Origin: JAGVSR01 sp963825555
Lineage (GTDB): Bacteria; Pseudomonadota; Alphaproteobacteria; Rhizobiales; Hyphomicrobiaceae
Assembly (NCBI GenBank): GCA_963825555.1
Contig: CAWGTZ010000018.1
Span: 124,001-188,000, forward strand
Direction: 5' to 3'
DNA: 64,000 nucleotides
A model generated the notes under the pieces. That model worked only from the letters and a program-made list of their open reading frames with translations, was not told where the DNA came from and did no database searches. Numbering within the stretch: position 1 is the first letter of the stretch; each line of letters opens with the position of its first letter. Below are positions 34,192-43,166 of this stretch, piece by piece. A program made the translations under genes and the position numbers.

Positions 34192-34223
34192 CCTCCTCCC
34201 CGCAAGGGAGGAGGTTTTCTTTT
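34192..34223 (+). terminator. rho-independent terminator
   Basis: The arms CCTCCTCCC (34192-34200) and GGGAGGAGG (34206-34214) flank a CGCAA loop and are followed by TTTTCTTTT. It ends the small membrane protein unit; on the minus strand there is no U-run. Confidence 0.85.
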
Positions 34224-34228
34224 GGGGC

Positions 34229-34837
34229 TCAACGCGTCGGAAGGCTTGTTTCGGCGGCTGGCGCAAACTGGCGGCGGGTCAGGTCGTCGAGGACCCCATG
34301 GAACCGGCGCACGGCTTCGGCGATGTCGCCGGGATGACGGATGCCCGCGCCCATCGGGGGAATTGATGTTTTGAGGCGACTGGCCCGCGGACGCGCCTGA
34401 TCAACATCGGAACCGAAGGCAATCATCTCAACGCGAGGCCAAAGTGCTATGAAACTCTCCAACGCATCGGGTGGCACGGCCAGAACAACGATGCGCCCAG
34501 CCTCAAGAGCCGCGAGTGCACCGGCCGTCAGACCATGACGATCGCCCGCGTTTTGCCAGGCCACCGCGAAGCCCTGATTGGCCTCGATGTCCCGAAAAAC
34601 CCGGCGCGGAACACCAATGTGCTCGCTGTCGTGTGCACTGGCCCTGGTCTGCAGACGGGCGGGGAAATCGAGCCGCGGATCACCGGCATACCGGCGGCGT
34701 GCGGCCGCTATGACGAGATCTTTGCCGCGTGCTTCGGCACCGACAAGCAGCACCAGTAGTCCCTCGCCTTCATGGGCTGCGCGGGCAGCCTTTGTGTTGT
34801 GCGTCGTTCGACCAGGTCCAGAACCCGTTGCGCGCAT
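34229..34837 (-). CDS. PhnN/guanylate kinase-like P-loop protein with degenerate Walker A
   Basis: This is 202 residues from ATG 34837, chosen for a GGGGGG ribosome-binding site. The pattern follows ribose 1,5-bisphosphate phosphokinase (PhnN): a P-loop LLVLLVGAEARGKDLVIAAA, then a region DPRLDFPARLQTRASAHDSE, and HGLTAGALAALEAGRIVVLA. The Walker A reads GAEARGKDL, lacking the Ser/Thr that normally follows GKD, so ATP binding may be impaired or altered. No phn genes are nearby. It may be a diverged, possibly inactive paralogue. The Arg-rich first 20 residues look atypical. Confidence 0.5.
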   Translation of the reverse strand: MRATGSGPGRTTHNTKAARAAHEGEGLLVLLVGAEARGKDLVIAAARRRYAGDPRLDFPARLQTRASAHDSEHIGVPRRVFRDIEANQGFAVAWQNAGDRHGLTAGALAALEAGRIVVLAVPPDALESFIALWPRVEMIAFGSDVDQARPRASRLKTSIPPMGAGIRHPGDIAEAVRRFHGVLDDLTRRQFAPAAETSLPTR

Positions 34838-34981
34838 ATTGACGGCCCCCCGTGTTTCCCTCCGCGCGCTACGACTCGCGCGCCGCTCCCAGACGGTAGA
34901 CGCCCTCGTTGCAGGATAGCGTGCCATCACCGACACACGTCCGCAATTCTTTGAACTAGAAGGAAAGTCTTCCTGCTCGCC

Positions 34982-36226
34982 TCAAACTTCGGCCATGGGG
35001 CGCTTGACCACCACGCGATAACCCGCGGCCTCGAGCGCCGCTACGGTGCGCCCCAGATGGCCCGCGTCACGCGTTTCGATGACAAGATTGAGGGCGGTCC
35101 CCTTTGCAGGCAGATCCGTGAACACGCGCTGGTGATAAACCTCAACAATATTGGCCCCCGCCTGGCCGATCGCCGTCGCCACACGTGCAAGCTGTCCTGG
35201 CTTGTCGGGGATGTCGATGACGAGGCGCGCCAGGCGGCCTTCACGCGCCAGTTCGCGTGTCAATACGCTAGCCAACAGCCGCGCATCGATGTTGCCTCCG
35301 CACAGAACGAGACCGACGCGCTTGTCGCGGAAGCGATGCGGCTCGGCAATGACGGCGGCGAGTCCAGCAGCACCCGCGCCTTCCACCACCGTCTTTTCGA
35401 TCCTGATGAGAAGAGCCACCGCCCGCTCGAGTTGTGCCTCGCCGACAAGCATGAGGTCATCGGCAACGCGCGAGACGATCGGCGCAGTGATCGCGCCGGG
35501 TTCCTTGACTGCGATGCCTTCCGCCAGCGTATCCCCGCCGATGGGAAGCGTAGTTCCCTTCAGACGATTGTACATGGAGGGATAAAGCCGTGCCTCGACG
35601 CCGATGATGCCGATCTGAGGGTTCAGCGCCTTCGCCGCCGTACCTATGCCGGAGATCAGGCCGCCGCCGCCGATCGGTATGACGAGCACATCGAGAGCGG
35701 GCTGATCCTTGAGCATCTCGAGCGCGATGGTGCCCTGACCGGCGATAACGAGCGGGTCGTCGAAGGGATGAATGAACGTGTACCCCTCCTGGGCGGCCAT
35801 GTTGCGCGTTATGTGCGCACTGTCCTCGAACGAGGCGCCCTCAAGGATGACGCGCGCGCCAAGTGTCCTGGTGTTCTCGACTTTTACCGCAGGCGTGCCC
35901 TCAGGCATCACAATGGTGGCGGGAATGCCCAGCCGGCTCGCATGATACGCAACGCCCTGTGCGTGGTTGCCGGCCGACATGGCAATAACGCCGGCCTGCC
36001 GTTCCGCCGCGTTGAGATGGGTCAGCCGATTGAGCGCGCCGCGCTCCTTGAAGGAGCTGGTGAACTGTAGGTTCTCGAATTTAAGCCAGATGTCTGCCCC
36101 CAGCATCTCGGACAAAGTCCTGCTGCGGGTAAAGGGCGTCTTCACGATGGCGCCGAAGATCGTTCGTTGCGCGCTTTCGATCGATTTAAGATCGACAACC
36201 ATTTCGTTCTGGTCGGCAGAATTCAT
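34982..36226 (-). CDS. threonine dehydratase (threonine ammonia-lyase) with C-terminal ACT domain
   Basis: The enzyme converts threonine to 2-oxobutyrate and ammonia using PLP. The 414 residues include the PLP lysine in TSSFKERGALN, the substrate loop SAGNHAQGVAYHA, the phosphate-binding GGGGLISGIGTAAK, and a C-terminal ACT-type domain (IDIPDKPGQLARVATAIGQ, NIVEVYHQRVF). The length and single ACT domain fit the TdcB/short IlvA class common in alphaproteobacteria, so it could be biosynthetic (isoleucine) or catabolic. The start at 36226 (MNSADQNEM) is chosen; an in-frame start lies at 36256. Confidence 0.9.
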   Translation of the reverse strand: MNSADQNEMVVDLKSIESAQRTIFGAIVKTPFTRSRTLSEMLGADIWLKFENLQFTSSFKERGALNRLTHLNAAERQAGVIAMSAGNHAQGVAYHASRLGIPATIVMPEGTPAVKVENTRTLGARVILEGASFEDSAHITRNMAAQEGYTFIHPFDDPLVIAGQGTIALEMLKDQPALDVLVIPIGGGGLISGIGTAAKALNPQIGIIGVEARLYPSMYNRLKGTTLPIGGDTLAEGIAVKEPGAITAPIVSRVADDLMLVGEAQLERAVALLIRIEKTVVEGAGAAGLAAVIAEPHRFRDKRVGLVLCGGNIDARLLASVLTRELAREGRLARLVIDIPDKPGQLARVATAIGQAGANIVEVYHQRVFTDLPAKGTALNLVIETRDAGHLGRTVAALEAAGYRVVVKRPMAEV

Positions 36227-36649
36227 GTCAGTTCCCCGTCGACGGCCGCCGGCCAACCTTCACCAGCATGGGCCCGCAATGCGCTGTTTGGAAGCCGCAA
36301 TTCCGGAGTCCCCGGCTCTTGCTCCGCCTTCGCTCGTCCGCAATCCTTCAAAATGCCTGCCGATGGCTCGGCGGGGGCCCGGCCTGGCTTGACCGTGCGG
36401 TCGTCATGCGCCGCAATTAAATTTAGAGCAACGACGAAACTCACGACAATCGCCCGCCGGACGTCGCTAATCCCAGGAAGCGGCCACCTGCGTCCAGACC
36501 CAGCGCCCTTCCAGTAGACTTTCTTGCCTGCGGGAGATGCCCCCCGCGACGGACCGGCGCGCATCGGCTATAGAGCGGCCTCACACAAGGGCCGGTCGGC
36601 ATTGTCGCGCAGGCTCCAGGTAGAACACCCACTGGAAGGCTTTCACGTC
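36227..36649. other. intergenic region between divergent genes, nothing certain
   Basis: These 423 nt separate the threonine dehydratase and the dehydrogenase. An open frame on the minus strand (36223-36564) ends in an ATGA overlap with the dehydratase, but its composition and lack of any family argue against it. No clear promoter, hairpin or RNA element was found. Confidence 0.6.
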
Positions 36650-37531
36650 ATGGCGAAGATTGCTTGGATCGGACTCGGGGTCATGGGGTTTCCCATGGCC
36701 GGCCACCTCCAGACCCGAGGCGGTCATGAGGTGACCGTCTATAATCGGACACAGGCCAAAGCCGACGCCTGGCGGGAGCGCTTCCCAGGCGGAATGAGCG
36801 CGCCTACGCCGGCCCGGGCAGCGGCCGAAGCTGAATTCGTCTTTGCATGCGTGGGCAATGACGATGATCTGCGCGCCATAACAACGGGGCCGGACGGGGC
36901 GTTCGCAACAATGGCCCCGGGCGCCATTTTCGTCGACCATACGACAGCCTCAGCAGAAGTCGCTCGCGAACTCGACAGTGAAGCGCGGAGCCGGGAACTG
37001 CACTTCATCGACGCTCCCGTCTCAGGCGGACAGGCTGGCGCCGAGAACGGACAGTTAGCTGTCATGGCCGGCGGCGACGAGGCAGCGTTCAGTCGCGCTC
37101 TTCCACTTTTGCAGTGTTATGCGAAGCTCGCCAAGCGTATCGGCCCGTCTGGATCGGGACAGTTGACCAAGATGGTCAATCAGATCGCCATTGCCGGGCT
37201 CCTTCAAGGTCTTTCCGAAGCCATCCGCTTCGCTGAGAAGAGCGGGCTCGACCTAGCCAGCGTCATCGACGTCATTTCCAAGGGAGCTGCCCAGTCATGG
37301 CAGATGGAGAACCGCTGGAAGACGATGCACGCACGTCAATTTGATTTTGGCTTTGCGGTCGACTGGATGCGCAAGGACCTTGCGATCTGTCTGGCTGAGG
37401 CAGAGCGCTGCGCTGCACATCTGCCGGTCACGGCGCTGGCCGATGCCTATTATGCCGATGTTCAGGACCAGGGAGGCGGGCGTTTCGACACGTCCAGCCT
37501 CATCGTGCGCCTCGACGACAAGCCGGATTGA
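36650..37531 (+). CDS. NAD(P)-dependent 3-hydroxyisobutyrate dehydrogenase-family oxidoreductase
   Basis: The 293-residue protein shows the beta-hydroxyacid dehydrogenase pattern. The N-terminal Rossmann motif is IGLGVMGFPMAGHL, the substrate-binding signature FIDAPVSGGQAGAENG follows, and the catalytic lysine lies in QLTKMVNQIAIAG. The all-helical C-terminal dimerisation domain is complete. Substrates in this family include 3-hydroxyisobutyrate, tartronate semialdehyde and glyoxylate derivatives; the choice cannot be made here. The start at 36650 gives the standard N terminus MAKIAWIGLGVMG. Confidence 0.88.
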   Translation: MAKIAWIGLGVMGFPMAGHLQTRGGHEVTVYNRTQAKADAWRERFPGGMSAPTPARAAAEAEFVFACVGNDDDLRAITTGPDGAFATMAPGAIFVDHTTASAEVARELDSEARSRELHFIDAPVSGGQAGAENGQLAVMAGGDEAAFSRALPLLQCYAKLAKRIGPSGSGQLTKMVNQIAIAGLLQGLSEAIRFAEKSGLDLASVIDVISKGAAQSWQMENRWKTMHARQFDFGFAVDWMRKDLAICLAEAERCAAHLPVTALADAYYADVQDQGGGRFDTSSLIVRLDDKPD

Positions 37532-37692
37532 TTGCAGCGCAGCCATTGCGTTGCACGCGGATTGTCCAACGTTCAGAGAACTCGCGCGCTGTCATAGTCT
37601 CGACATCCGACCTTAGTAGGAGCAGTGTGACGGTAAGGGGAGCTGTGGAAATAGTCCCGCCGAGGGGAAAGCGGGATGACAGGGAGGTCGCC

Positions 37693-37890
37693 ATGGCATT
37701 ACCGACAATTTCGGTAGACGATCGAAAAATCGTGCTTTTGAGCGGTTTTAGGAGGGTCGAGACGGACTCCGATTCCAATAACCCGTTCATTGTGATCGTT
37801 GACGAGCGCGAACTTGTCCGGTCGGTGAAGAACGAAAATGACGCCGTTGCCTACGGCTATGTCGCCGGCCGCTGGATTTCGGCCGCTTGA
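37693..37890 (+). CDS. 65-residue hypothetical protein
   Basis: The frame starts MALPTISVDDRKIVLLSGFR after an AGGGAGG ribosome-binding site six nt upstream, and ends just before a strong terminator, so expression is likely. The product is acidic in its middle (VETDSDSNNPF) with a beta-strand-like VIVDERELVRSV segment and an AYGYVAGRW ending. There is no signal peptide or membrane helix, and the family is not recognised. Confidence 0.65.
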   Translation: MALPTISVDDRKIVLLSGFRRVETDSDSNNPFIVIVDERELVRSVKNENDAVAYGYVAGRWISAA

Positions 37891-37908
37891 TAGGCTCAAC
37901 GTTTTGCT

Positions 37909-37943
37909 AAGGCACGCCACCCATTCGGTGGCGTGCCTTTTGG
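37909..37943 (+). terminator. rho-independent terminator
   Basis: A perfect 13-bp stem, AAGGCACGCCACC (37909-37921) with GGTGGCGTGCCTT (37927-37939), has loop CATTC and is followed by TTGGTTT. It separates the small protein gene from the convergent Lrp gene. Confidence 0.85.
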
Positions 37944-37958
37944 TTTGTTGGCAGGCAG

Positions 37959-38453
37959 TCAGCCCGCCCCTTCTGAGCTTGCCCGGTTAGCGCGGGCAAA
38001 CTGCAACGGCAGCGCAGTGGTGTACTTCATCTGCTCCATGGCGAACGCAGAGGAAACCTTGGCGATCTCGATGCGCGAGATCAGCTTTTTGTAGAACTCG
38101 TCATAGGCGCGGATGTCTGGCACCACGACCCGCAACAGGTAATCGACTTCGCCCGACATGCGATAGAATTCGATAACTTCCGGAAAGTCGTCGACCGCTT
38201 TATGAAATTTCTCCAGCCATGAGGTCGAATGTTTGTCTGTCTTGATCGAGACGAAAACGGTTACGCTCGCGTTGACCTTTGCAGGTTCCAGCACCGCGAC
38301 CCGCTTGCGAATGACCCCGGTCTCTTCGAGTTTTTGGATGCGCCGCCAGCAAGGAGTGGTGGATAGTCCGACCTCCTTGCCGATGTCCGCGACAGGCCGG
38401 GTGCAGTCCTCCTGAAGGATCGACAGGATCTTCACATCCATTTCATCGAGCAT
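37959..38453 (-). CDS. Lrp/AsnC-family transcriptional regulator
   Basis: The 164-residue protein begins with the family pattern MLDEMDVKILSILQEDCTRP, followed by a helix-turn-helix (ADIGKEVGLSTTPCWRRIQKL). A C-terminal RAM/ligand domain contains VEIHRM-like spacing in EFYRMSGEVDYLLRVVVPD. These regulators respond to amino acids and form octamers on DNA. Its target is probably nearby, but no operator was recognised. The C terminus is slightly longer than usual (RANRASSEGAG). Confidence 0.92.
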   Translation of the reverse strand: MLDEMDVKILSILQEDCTRPVADIGKEVGLSTTPCWRRIQKLEETGVIRKRVAVLEPAKVNASVTVFVSIKTDKHSTSWLEKFHKAVDDFPEVIEFYRMSGEVDYLLRVVVPDIRAYDEFYKKLISRIEIAKVSSAFAMEQMKYTTALPLQFARANRASSEGAG

Positions 38454-38537
38454 ATGGGTCCTCGGGTGATTTCTGGAAAATCATTCCAACAAGTATGCAG
38501 CAAGGGCAATGACTAGGAAAGTTGCCTTCTCGTTTGG

Positions 38538-39212
38538 CTAAACCTTGGCAAACGGTTCCGGAGGGCCGTTCGGCTTGCGCACCCTGAGACGGGCCCTTAT
38601 GGCCCGCCGGAGGGGCGGCAGCACGTCGGTTTCAAACCAGGGATTTGCCCTTAGCCAGCCTGTATTGCGCCAGGAGGGATGCGGCAGCGGGATGCCGATC
38701 GCCCCCTTTGGCGCGGCGAGCTTGCGTGCCCCCTGCCGCACGGTTTGGGTGAGCGTCGCGCCAGTTGACGTTTCCAAGTGCCAGCGTTGGGCATGGCCCC
38801 CAACCAGCAGCACCAAATCGACGTTCGGCATCGCGTTCATGAGCCGGGCGCGCCAGAGAGGGGCGCACTCTTTTCGGGGCGGCAGATCACCGCCCTTGGC
38901 GTCGAGCCCCGGGAAGCAGAAACCCATGGGTGCAAAAGCAATTCGGCTCTCGTCATAGAATTCTTCACGGCTGACGCCCATCCACGCCCGCAGGCGGTCG
39001 CCGGATGGATCGTCAAAGGGCAAACCCGAGCGGTGAACGCGCGTGCCAGGTGCCTGCCCGACGACGAGAACGCGAGCTGAAATGGAAGCTCGAACGACGG
39101 GGCGGGGTTCATGCGGCAGCGGTGCCCCCTGTGGCGCAACACGGCAGACGCGGCAGGCCCGGATCTCTTCGAGTAACCGGCCAAGATCCGCATCCTCACG
39201 GATCCTGCTCAC
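38538..39212 (-). CDS. uracil-DNA glycosylase superfamily protein
   Basis: The 224-residue product shows UDG motifs: motif 1 VLVVGQAPGTRVHRSGLPF with DDPSGDRLRAWMG, and motif 2 PLPHPSWRNTGW. Two cysteines near the N terminus (CRVCR) and one in RKECAPLW may be part of an iron-sulphur site as in families 4 and 5, but the fourth ligand is not obvious. It probably removes uracil or related lesions from DNA. It is followed at four nt by the MBL-fold gene on the same strand, so they may be co-transcribed. Confidence 0.85.
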   Translation of the reverse strand: MSRIREDADLGRLLEEIRACRVCRVAPQGAPLPHEPRPVVRASISARVLVVGQAPGTRVHRSGLPFDDPSGDRLRAWMGVSREEFYDESRIAFAPMGFCFPGLDAKGGDLPPRKECAPLWRARLMNAMPNVDLVLLVGGHAQRWHLETSTGATLTQTVRQGARKLAAPKGAIGIPLPHPSWRNTGWLRANPWFETDVLPPLRRAIRARLRVRKPNGPPEPFAKV

Positions 39213-39216
39213 TGCG

Positions 39217-39960
39217 CTACACCGACAGCTTCAGGCCATCCTCGGCCAGAACCACACTGGGATGGGAAATCGCACCGCGTTTGGAGAACATTTCGGGCCC
39301 CATGTGAGTAAGCATGACCATCCGGGCGTTGAGCCGAGGCAGAGCGGCTTCAATCGTCCGCCAATTTAAATGATAACGCGCATCAAGGTGGTAGGCGTAG
39401 CACTCCGTGATAAACAGATCGGCGCCTTGCGCTGCATCGACGAGGCTCTCCACCCATTCCGTATCGCCCGAGAACGTCAGGACCTTGCCGTCCACCGTAA
39501 AGCGAAGCGCGTAAGGCGGTGCACCCGATGGATGGCTCACCTGGTACGGTTTCACCGTCACGCCGCCCACTTCAAGGGGCTCGCGCTCGCGGTAAGTGCG
39601 GAACGTGAGATCGAATGCGCGCGGTGTGGTCGTTGCGCCGGGAAACAGCGCCTCGGCAGCGGCCGCGAAGCGATCCTCGATCCCGGCCGGACCCGTCACG
39701 ACAAGCGGCGCCGTGCGCTTGGCCACGTGGATCGCATGGATGAGCCACCAGACGAGCCCCGCGAAGTGATCGCCGTGCAGATGGGAAATGAAGATGGTCG
39801 AGATGCGATTGGGGTCGATCCCCTCGCGCGCGAGCCCGATCAGCGCCGTCGCTCCGCAATCGATCAGGAATTCTCCGCCCGCATGCGACACATGATAGGA
39901 CGTCTGCAGGCGTCCTCCGGTTCCGAACGCATCGCTGCAGCCGATGACTGTGAGATTCAT
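39217..39960 (-). CDS. MBL-fold metallo-hydrolase, RNase Z-like
   Basis: The 247-residue protein contains the metal-binding HLHGDH motif in IFISHLHGDHFAGLVWW, further ligands in the FSGDTEWVE region, and a C-terminal His in MLTHMGPEMF. The layout resembles tRNase Z and related phosphodiesterases, but the exosite arm of true tRNase Z is absent. The substrate is therefore uncertain, perhaps a cyclic nucleotide or RNA end. It lies immediately upstream of the UDG-like gene in transcription order. Confidence 0.8.
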   Translation of the reverse strand: MNLTVIGCSDAFGTGGRLQTSYHVSHAGGEFLIDCGATALIGLAREGIDPNRISTIFISHLHGDHFAGLVWWLIHAIHVAKRTAPLVVTGPAGIEDRFAAAAEALFPGATTTPRAFDLTFRTYREREPLEVGGVTVKPYQVSHPSGAPPYALRFTVDGKVLTFSGDTEWVESLVDAAQGADLFITECYAYHLDARYHLNWRTIEAALPRLNARMVMLTHMGPEMFSKRGAISHPSVVLAEDGLKLSV

Positions 39961-40078
39961 GGATTCCTCGCCCTGCGCCCTGCCCTCCCCACGCTAGCGG
40001 GAACAGCCATGACGGACTGTTCCGCAGGTAACAGCTTGCGGGCAGCCTGACAAACGCGAGCCGTCCCAAAGAAGCGCG

Positions 40079-40690
40079 TCATGGAGCGGCACTTGGCCGT
40101 TCCGCCATTTCCCGGAACCACCTTGCAACATTGCGAAACTCCCCAGGAAGGTCGAGCCGGGCGGGCTTCATGAAAGCGACCGCCACGAACGCAGTTATGT
40201 CGGCAATCGAAAAACCGGGCCCCGCGACGAACGGGCGATCAGCCAACTGCCGATCCAGGATCGCTAGATTTTCGAGTACCTTGGGCCGGTTGGCTTGGCC
40301 CCAGGCGGCCACCTGCGGCTGTTCCAGATGGGCCATCTTCGGATTCAGGTGTCGGAAGACATGGGCCACCGACTGGAAGAGACCCAGTTCCACGCGCCGG
40401 TTCCACATCTCGATCAGGGCTTTCTCCCGGGCCGACCGCCCCATCAGGGCTGGTTCGGGTTGGATCTCTTCGAAGTAACGGCAGATGGCGACGGTCTCGG
40501 CAATCGCGGTTCCGTCATCGAGGATCAGGACCGGCACTCTCTGCAAGGGGTTGATCCGCGTGAATTCCGGCGTACGCAGGTCCCCCGCCATGAGGTCCAC
40601 TTCCTCAAAGGGAACTTCGAGCCCCTTCTCCGCGAGGAACATGCGTACACGTCGCGGATTGGGCGCCGTTCGTGTCTCGATGATTTTCAT
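40079..40690 (-). CDS. glutathione S-transferase family protein
   Basis: The 203-residue protein has the thioredoxin-like N-terminal domain MKIIETRTAPNPRRVRMF, the cis-proline region RVPVLILDDGTAIAETVAI, and the helical C-terminal domain (FVAGPGFSIADITAFVAVAF). The active-site residue near TRTAPNP is not a clear Cys or Tyr, so it belongs to the Ser/other type common in proteobacteria. The start at 40690 is chosen from the fold N terminus; an in-frame extension to 40792 is not needed. Confidence 0.85.
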   Translation of the reverse strand: MKIIETRTAPNPRRVRMFLAEKGLEVPFEEVDLMAGDLRTPEFTRINPLQRVPVLILDDGTAIAETVAICRYFEEIQPEPALMGRSAREKALIEMWNRRVELGLFQSVAHVFRHLNPKMAHLEQPQVAAWGQANRPKVLENLAILDRQLADRPFVAGPGFSIADITAFVAVAFMKPARLDLPGEFRNVARWFREMAERPSAAP

Positions 40691-40724
40691 CCGCACCTGC
40701 CTATACCGGAGGTCATGGGTGGTC

Positions 40725-41264
40725 TTACGAGCCCACGCCATTGCGGCGGCGCCACTCTTTCGGCTTCTCGAACTCGGACCCCCAAAGTCCACGCCGCGCC
40801 GCGCGCGCCTCCCGCTCCTCCCGCTCGTACGCCCCGAAAGCTACCGCCATCCCCGAGGCCACCATCTGCTGATTGAGATTGGCACCCGCCTTGGAGAAGC
40901 ACGTCGCAAGATAGCGCCCGTGCTGATCTTTCGAATGCACATCGCATCGAACCGGCACATTTCCTATCAGGCGAGCCAGTTCACGCTTTGCATCCTCCCC
41001 GCAGCGCCACTCGCGCGCCTCGCGCCGGCACGTCTGACGCCCTTCTGGCGCGTCCATGCCTTGCATGCGCACCTCGCTCGAGCCGATGAAGAAACTGTCG
41101 CCGTCGACCAAACGCGGGCGCCCATCGACCGTCTCGAGGTCCGCATTCGGCATCTGGCGCGCGAGAAATGCTGCGGCAAGAGCCAGAAGAGCCAGCACGA
41201 CATTGCGTACCAGCCTGCGGCCGCCCCTTAAAAGACCGGGTTGTATCTGCGGACCAAAGCCCAT
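40725..41264 (-). CDS. thermonuclease-family (staphylococcal nuclease-like) protein with N-terminal membrane anchor
   Basis: The 179-residue product begins with a helix (RNVVLALLALAAAFLA), which may be an uncleaved anchor or signal. An SNase domain follows: RPRLVDGDSFFIGSSEVR carries the catalytic Asp/Arg positions, then MDAPEGRQTCRREAREW, with further conserved residues in GRYLATCFSK and ANLNQQMVASGMAVAF. It probably cuts nucleic acids in the periplasm or acts at the inner face. A GGGAGGAAAGC ribosome-binding site fixes the start at 41264. Confidence 0.82.
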   Translation of the reverse strand: MGFGPQIQPGLLRGGRRLVRNVVLALLALAAAFLARQMPNADLETVDGRPRLVDGDSFFIGSSEVRMQGMDAPEGRQTCRREAREWRCGEDAKRELARLIGNVPVRCDVHSKDQHGRYLATCFSKAGANLNQQMVASGMAVAFGAYEREEREARAARRGLWGSEFEKPKEWRRRNGVGS

Positions 41265-41312
41265 GCTTTCCTCCCATAAACGCAACATTAGCGAATTGTC
41301 GCGAAATTAACG

Positions 41313-43028
41313 ATGGCTGGAGCCCCGGGGCTGAGGCCGGCGGAGTTGCTCAACGAACCGGCGCGACCCCCAGGCCTCAATCAACCGATGGACTCCCTCT
41401 TGGCTAAGGGCATGAATACGCACCCCACGGTCGATGAACTGGCGAAAAAACGACAACGTCGCGAAACACGTCAACGTGCCGCCGACGATATCCGTGTTGC
41501 ACGTCAAAAACTGAACAAGGCTCCCGCCATCAAGCCCGAGTTCGAGTACGAGTTGCTCGCCATGTTCGCGCGCAACGAAGTCGGCGCCGCCGTCACTATG
41601 CCGGCCCTCGCACTGATCTTCGGGCTGGCCTCGATGTTCTGGGCTCCGGCCACGGAGGCCATCCTCTGGCTCATTCTCGTCATTGCCGCGAAGGTGGTCC
41701 TCATCGAACTCTGCCGCCGTTTCCTGGCGCAACCGCGCCAACAGATCGACATTGCCTCCTGGCGGCGGCGGGTCCTTTTGTCGGAGTTCCTAAATGGGTT
41801 GACGTGGGCGGGCCTGGCACTGGTCGGCTTCGGGCTCAGCGGACCCGCCGTTGAAACAACGACGTTCAGCTCACACGTCTTCCTGTTCGCGACCATGATC
41901 GTCGTCCTGGCAATCCGGATGTCGTTCGGCGCAACGGTGCTTGGCATCTTTTATGCCGGCACCATCCCCATGACGGTGGTGGTCGTGGCCCGGCTGCTGA
42001 TGCTGGGCGATCCATTTTATCTGGCGCTGGCTTCGATGGCGGCTGGCGTCCATGTCTACTTCATCTTTCTCGCCAAAGGCCTGCACGCCACCGCCGTTGC
42101 AATGCTGGAGTTCCGCGCTCAGAAGGACGCCCTCATCTCCGAACTGGAAGAAGCGCGCCTATTGTCGGAGGAAGCCCGTCGCCGCGCCGAAACGGCCAAT
42201 AAGGCCAAGTCTCGCTTCCTGGCGACGATGAGCCATGAGCTTAGGACGCCATTGAACGCCATCATGGGCTTTTCCGAAGTCATGAAAGGCGAACTGCTCG
42301 GCCCCATCGATAACCCGGTCTATCGCGAGTATGCTGGAAACATTCACGACAGCGGCAAGCATCTCCTCCACCTCATCAACGAGATCCTCGATCTTTCGCG
42401 CATCGAGGCCGGCCGCTACGAACTCCACGAAGAACCCTTGCGTCTGGCCGACGTCGCCGAGGACTGCCACCGCCTTCTCAAGCTGCGCGCCCAGGGCAAG
42501 GGCGTCGAATTGATCGAAGAGTACGATGAGACGCTGCCGCAAGTCTGGGCCGACCAGCGCGCCCTTCGGCAGATCTGCCTCAATCTGCTCTCAAACGCTT
42601 TGAAATTCACGCCTCCTGGCGGCCGGATCACGATCACGGTTGGACCCACCACAGACGGTGGACAGTATCTCTCGGTCCTCGACACGGGTCCTGGAATTCC
42701 AGCCGACGAAATTCCGAAGGTCCTGCAGGTCTTCGGTCAAGGGTCGCTTGCCCATGAGAATGCGGAGGGCGGAACCGGCCTTGGACTGCCCATCGTGCAG
42801 AACCTGATCGAGCTTCATGGCGGCGCCTTCCAATTGCTGTCGGAGCTGCGTAAAGGCACCGAAGCCATCATCACGCTTCCCAGACAGCGTGTTCTGGCCT
42901 CCATGGCGCCGCTCCAGCCGCTGGGACAGGAGCGCCATCGCGAAACAGCCGGCGCAGCGGGACGCTCACCCCGCCAGCCCCGCTTGCGGGCCCAGATCCA
43001 CGCGCGGGCGCGCACGGCCGTTCACTAA
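41313..43028 (+). CDS. PleC/PdhS-like sensor histidine kinase
   Basis: The 571-residue kinase has an N-terminal cytoplasmic segment and six or so membrane helices (about residues 80-245), including ALALIFGLASMFWAP and ALVGFGLSGPAVE. A short coiled coil leads to the HisKA motif ATMSHELRTPLNAIMGFSEV, the segment VYREYAGNIHDSGKHLLHLI, and an HATPase domain (VLDTGPGIPADEI, GTGLGLPIVQNL). This kinase core is the type used by the alphaproteobacterial cell-polarity kinases PleC/PdhS/DivJ that control DivK. Sensor and localisation signals are unlike PleC, so the assignment is at family level. The start is uncertain; 41388 and 41412 are in-frame alternatives. Confidence 0.78.
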   Translation: MAGAPGLRPAELLNEPARPPGLNQPMDSLLAKGMNTHPTVDELAKKRQRRETRQRAADDIRVARQKLNKAPAIKPEFEYELLAMFARNEVGAAVTMPALALIFGLASMFWAPATEAILWLILVIAAKVVLIELCRRFLAQPRQQIDIASWRRRVLLSEFLNGLTWAGLALVGFGLSGPAVETTTFSSHVFLFATMIVVLAIRMSFGATVLGIFYAGTIPMTVVVVARLLMLGDPFYLALASMAAGVHVYFIFLAKGLHATAVAMLEFRAQKDALISELEEARLLSEEARRRAETANKAKSRFLATMSHELRTPLNAIMGFSEVMKGELLGPIDNPVYREYAGNIHDSGKHLLHLINEILDLSRIEAGRYELHEEPLRLADVAEDCHRLLKLRAQGKGVELIEEYDETLPQVWADQRALRQICLNLLSNALKFTPPGGRITITVGPTTDGGQYLSVLDTGPGIPADEIPKVLQVFGQGSLAHENAEGGTGLGLPIVQNLIELHGGAFQLLSELRKGTEAIITLPRQRVLASMAPLQPLGQERHRETAGAAGRSPRQPRLRAQIHARARTAVH

Positions 43029-43166
43029 GCCCACTTTGCCGCACCCTGCGGGACAATGCCCGGCCGGAACTCATCCGGCACCCTTGCAGTGCCATACCCT
43101 GGCCTCTAAGTGAGCCTAGGAGAACATCAGTAGAATTGGATGCGTCCGGTCATCTTCGGAACGGCT

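Noticed and set aside
36223..36564. Minus-strand frame ending in an ATGA overlap with threonine dehydratase
   Set aside because: The overlap is suggestive, but the sequence has no family, no ribosome-binding site, uneven codon use and a basic low-complexity N terminus; I consider it chance.
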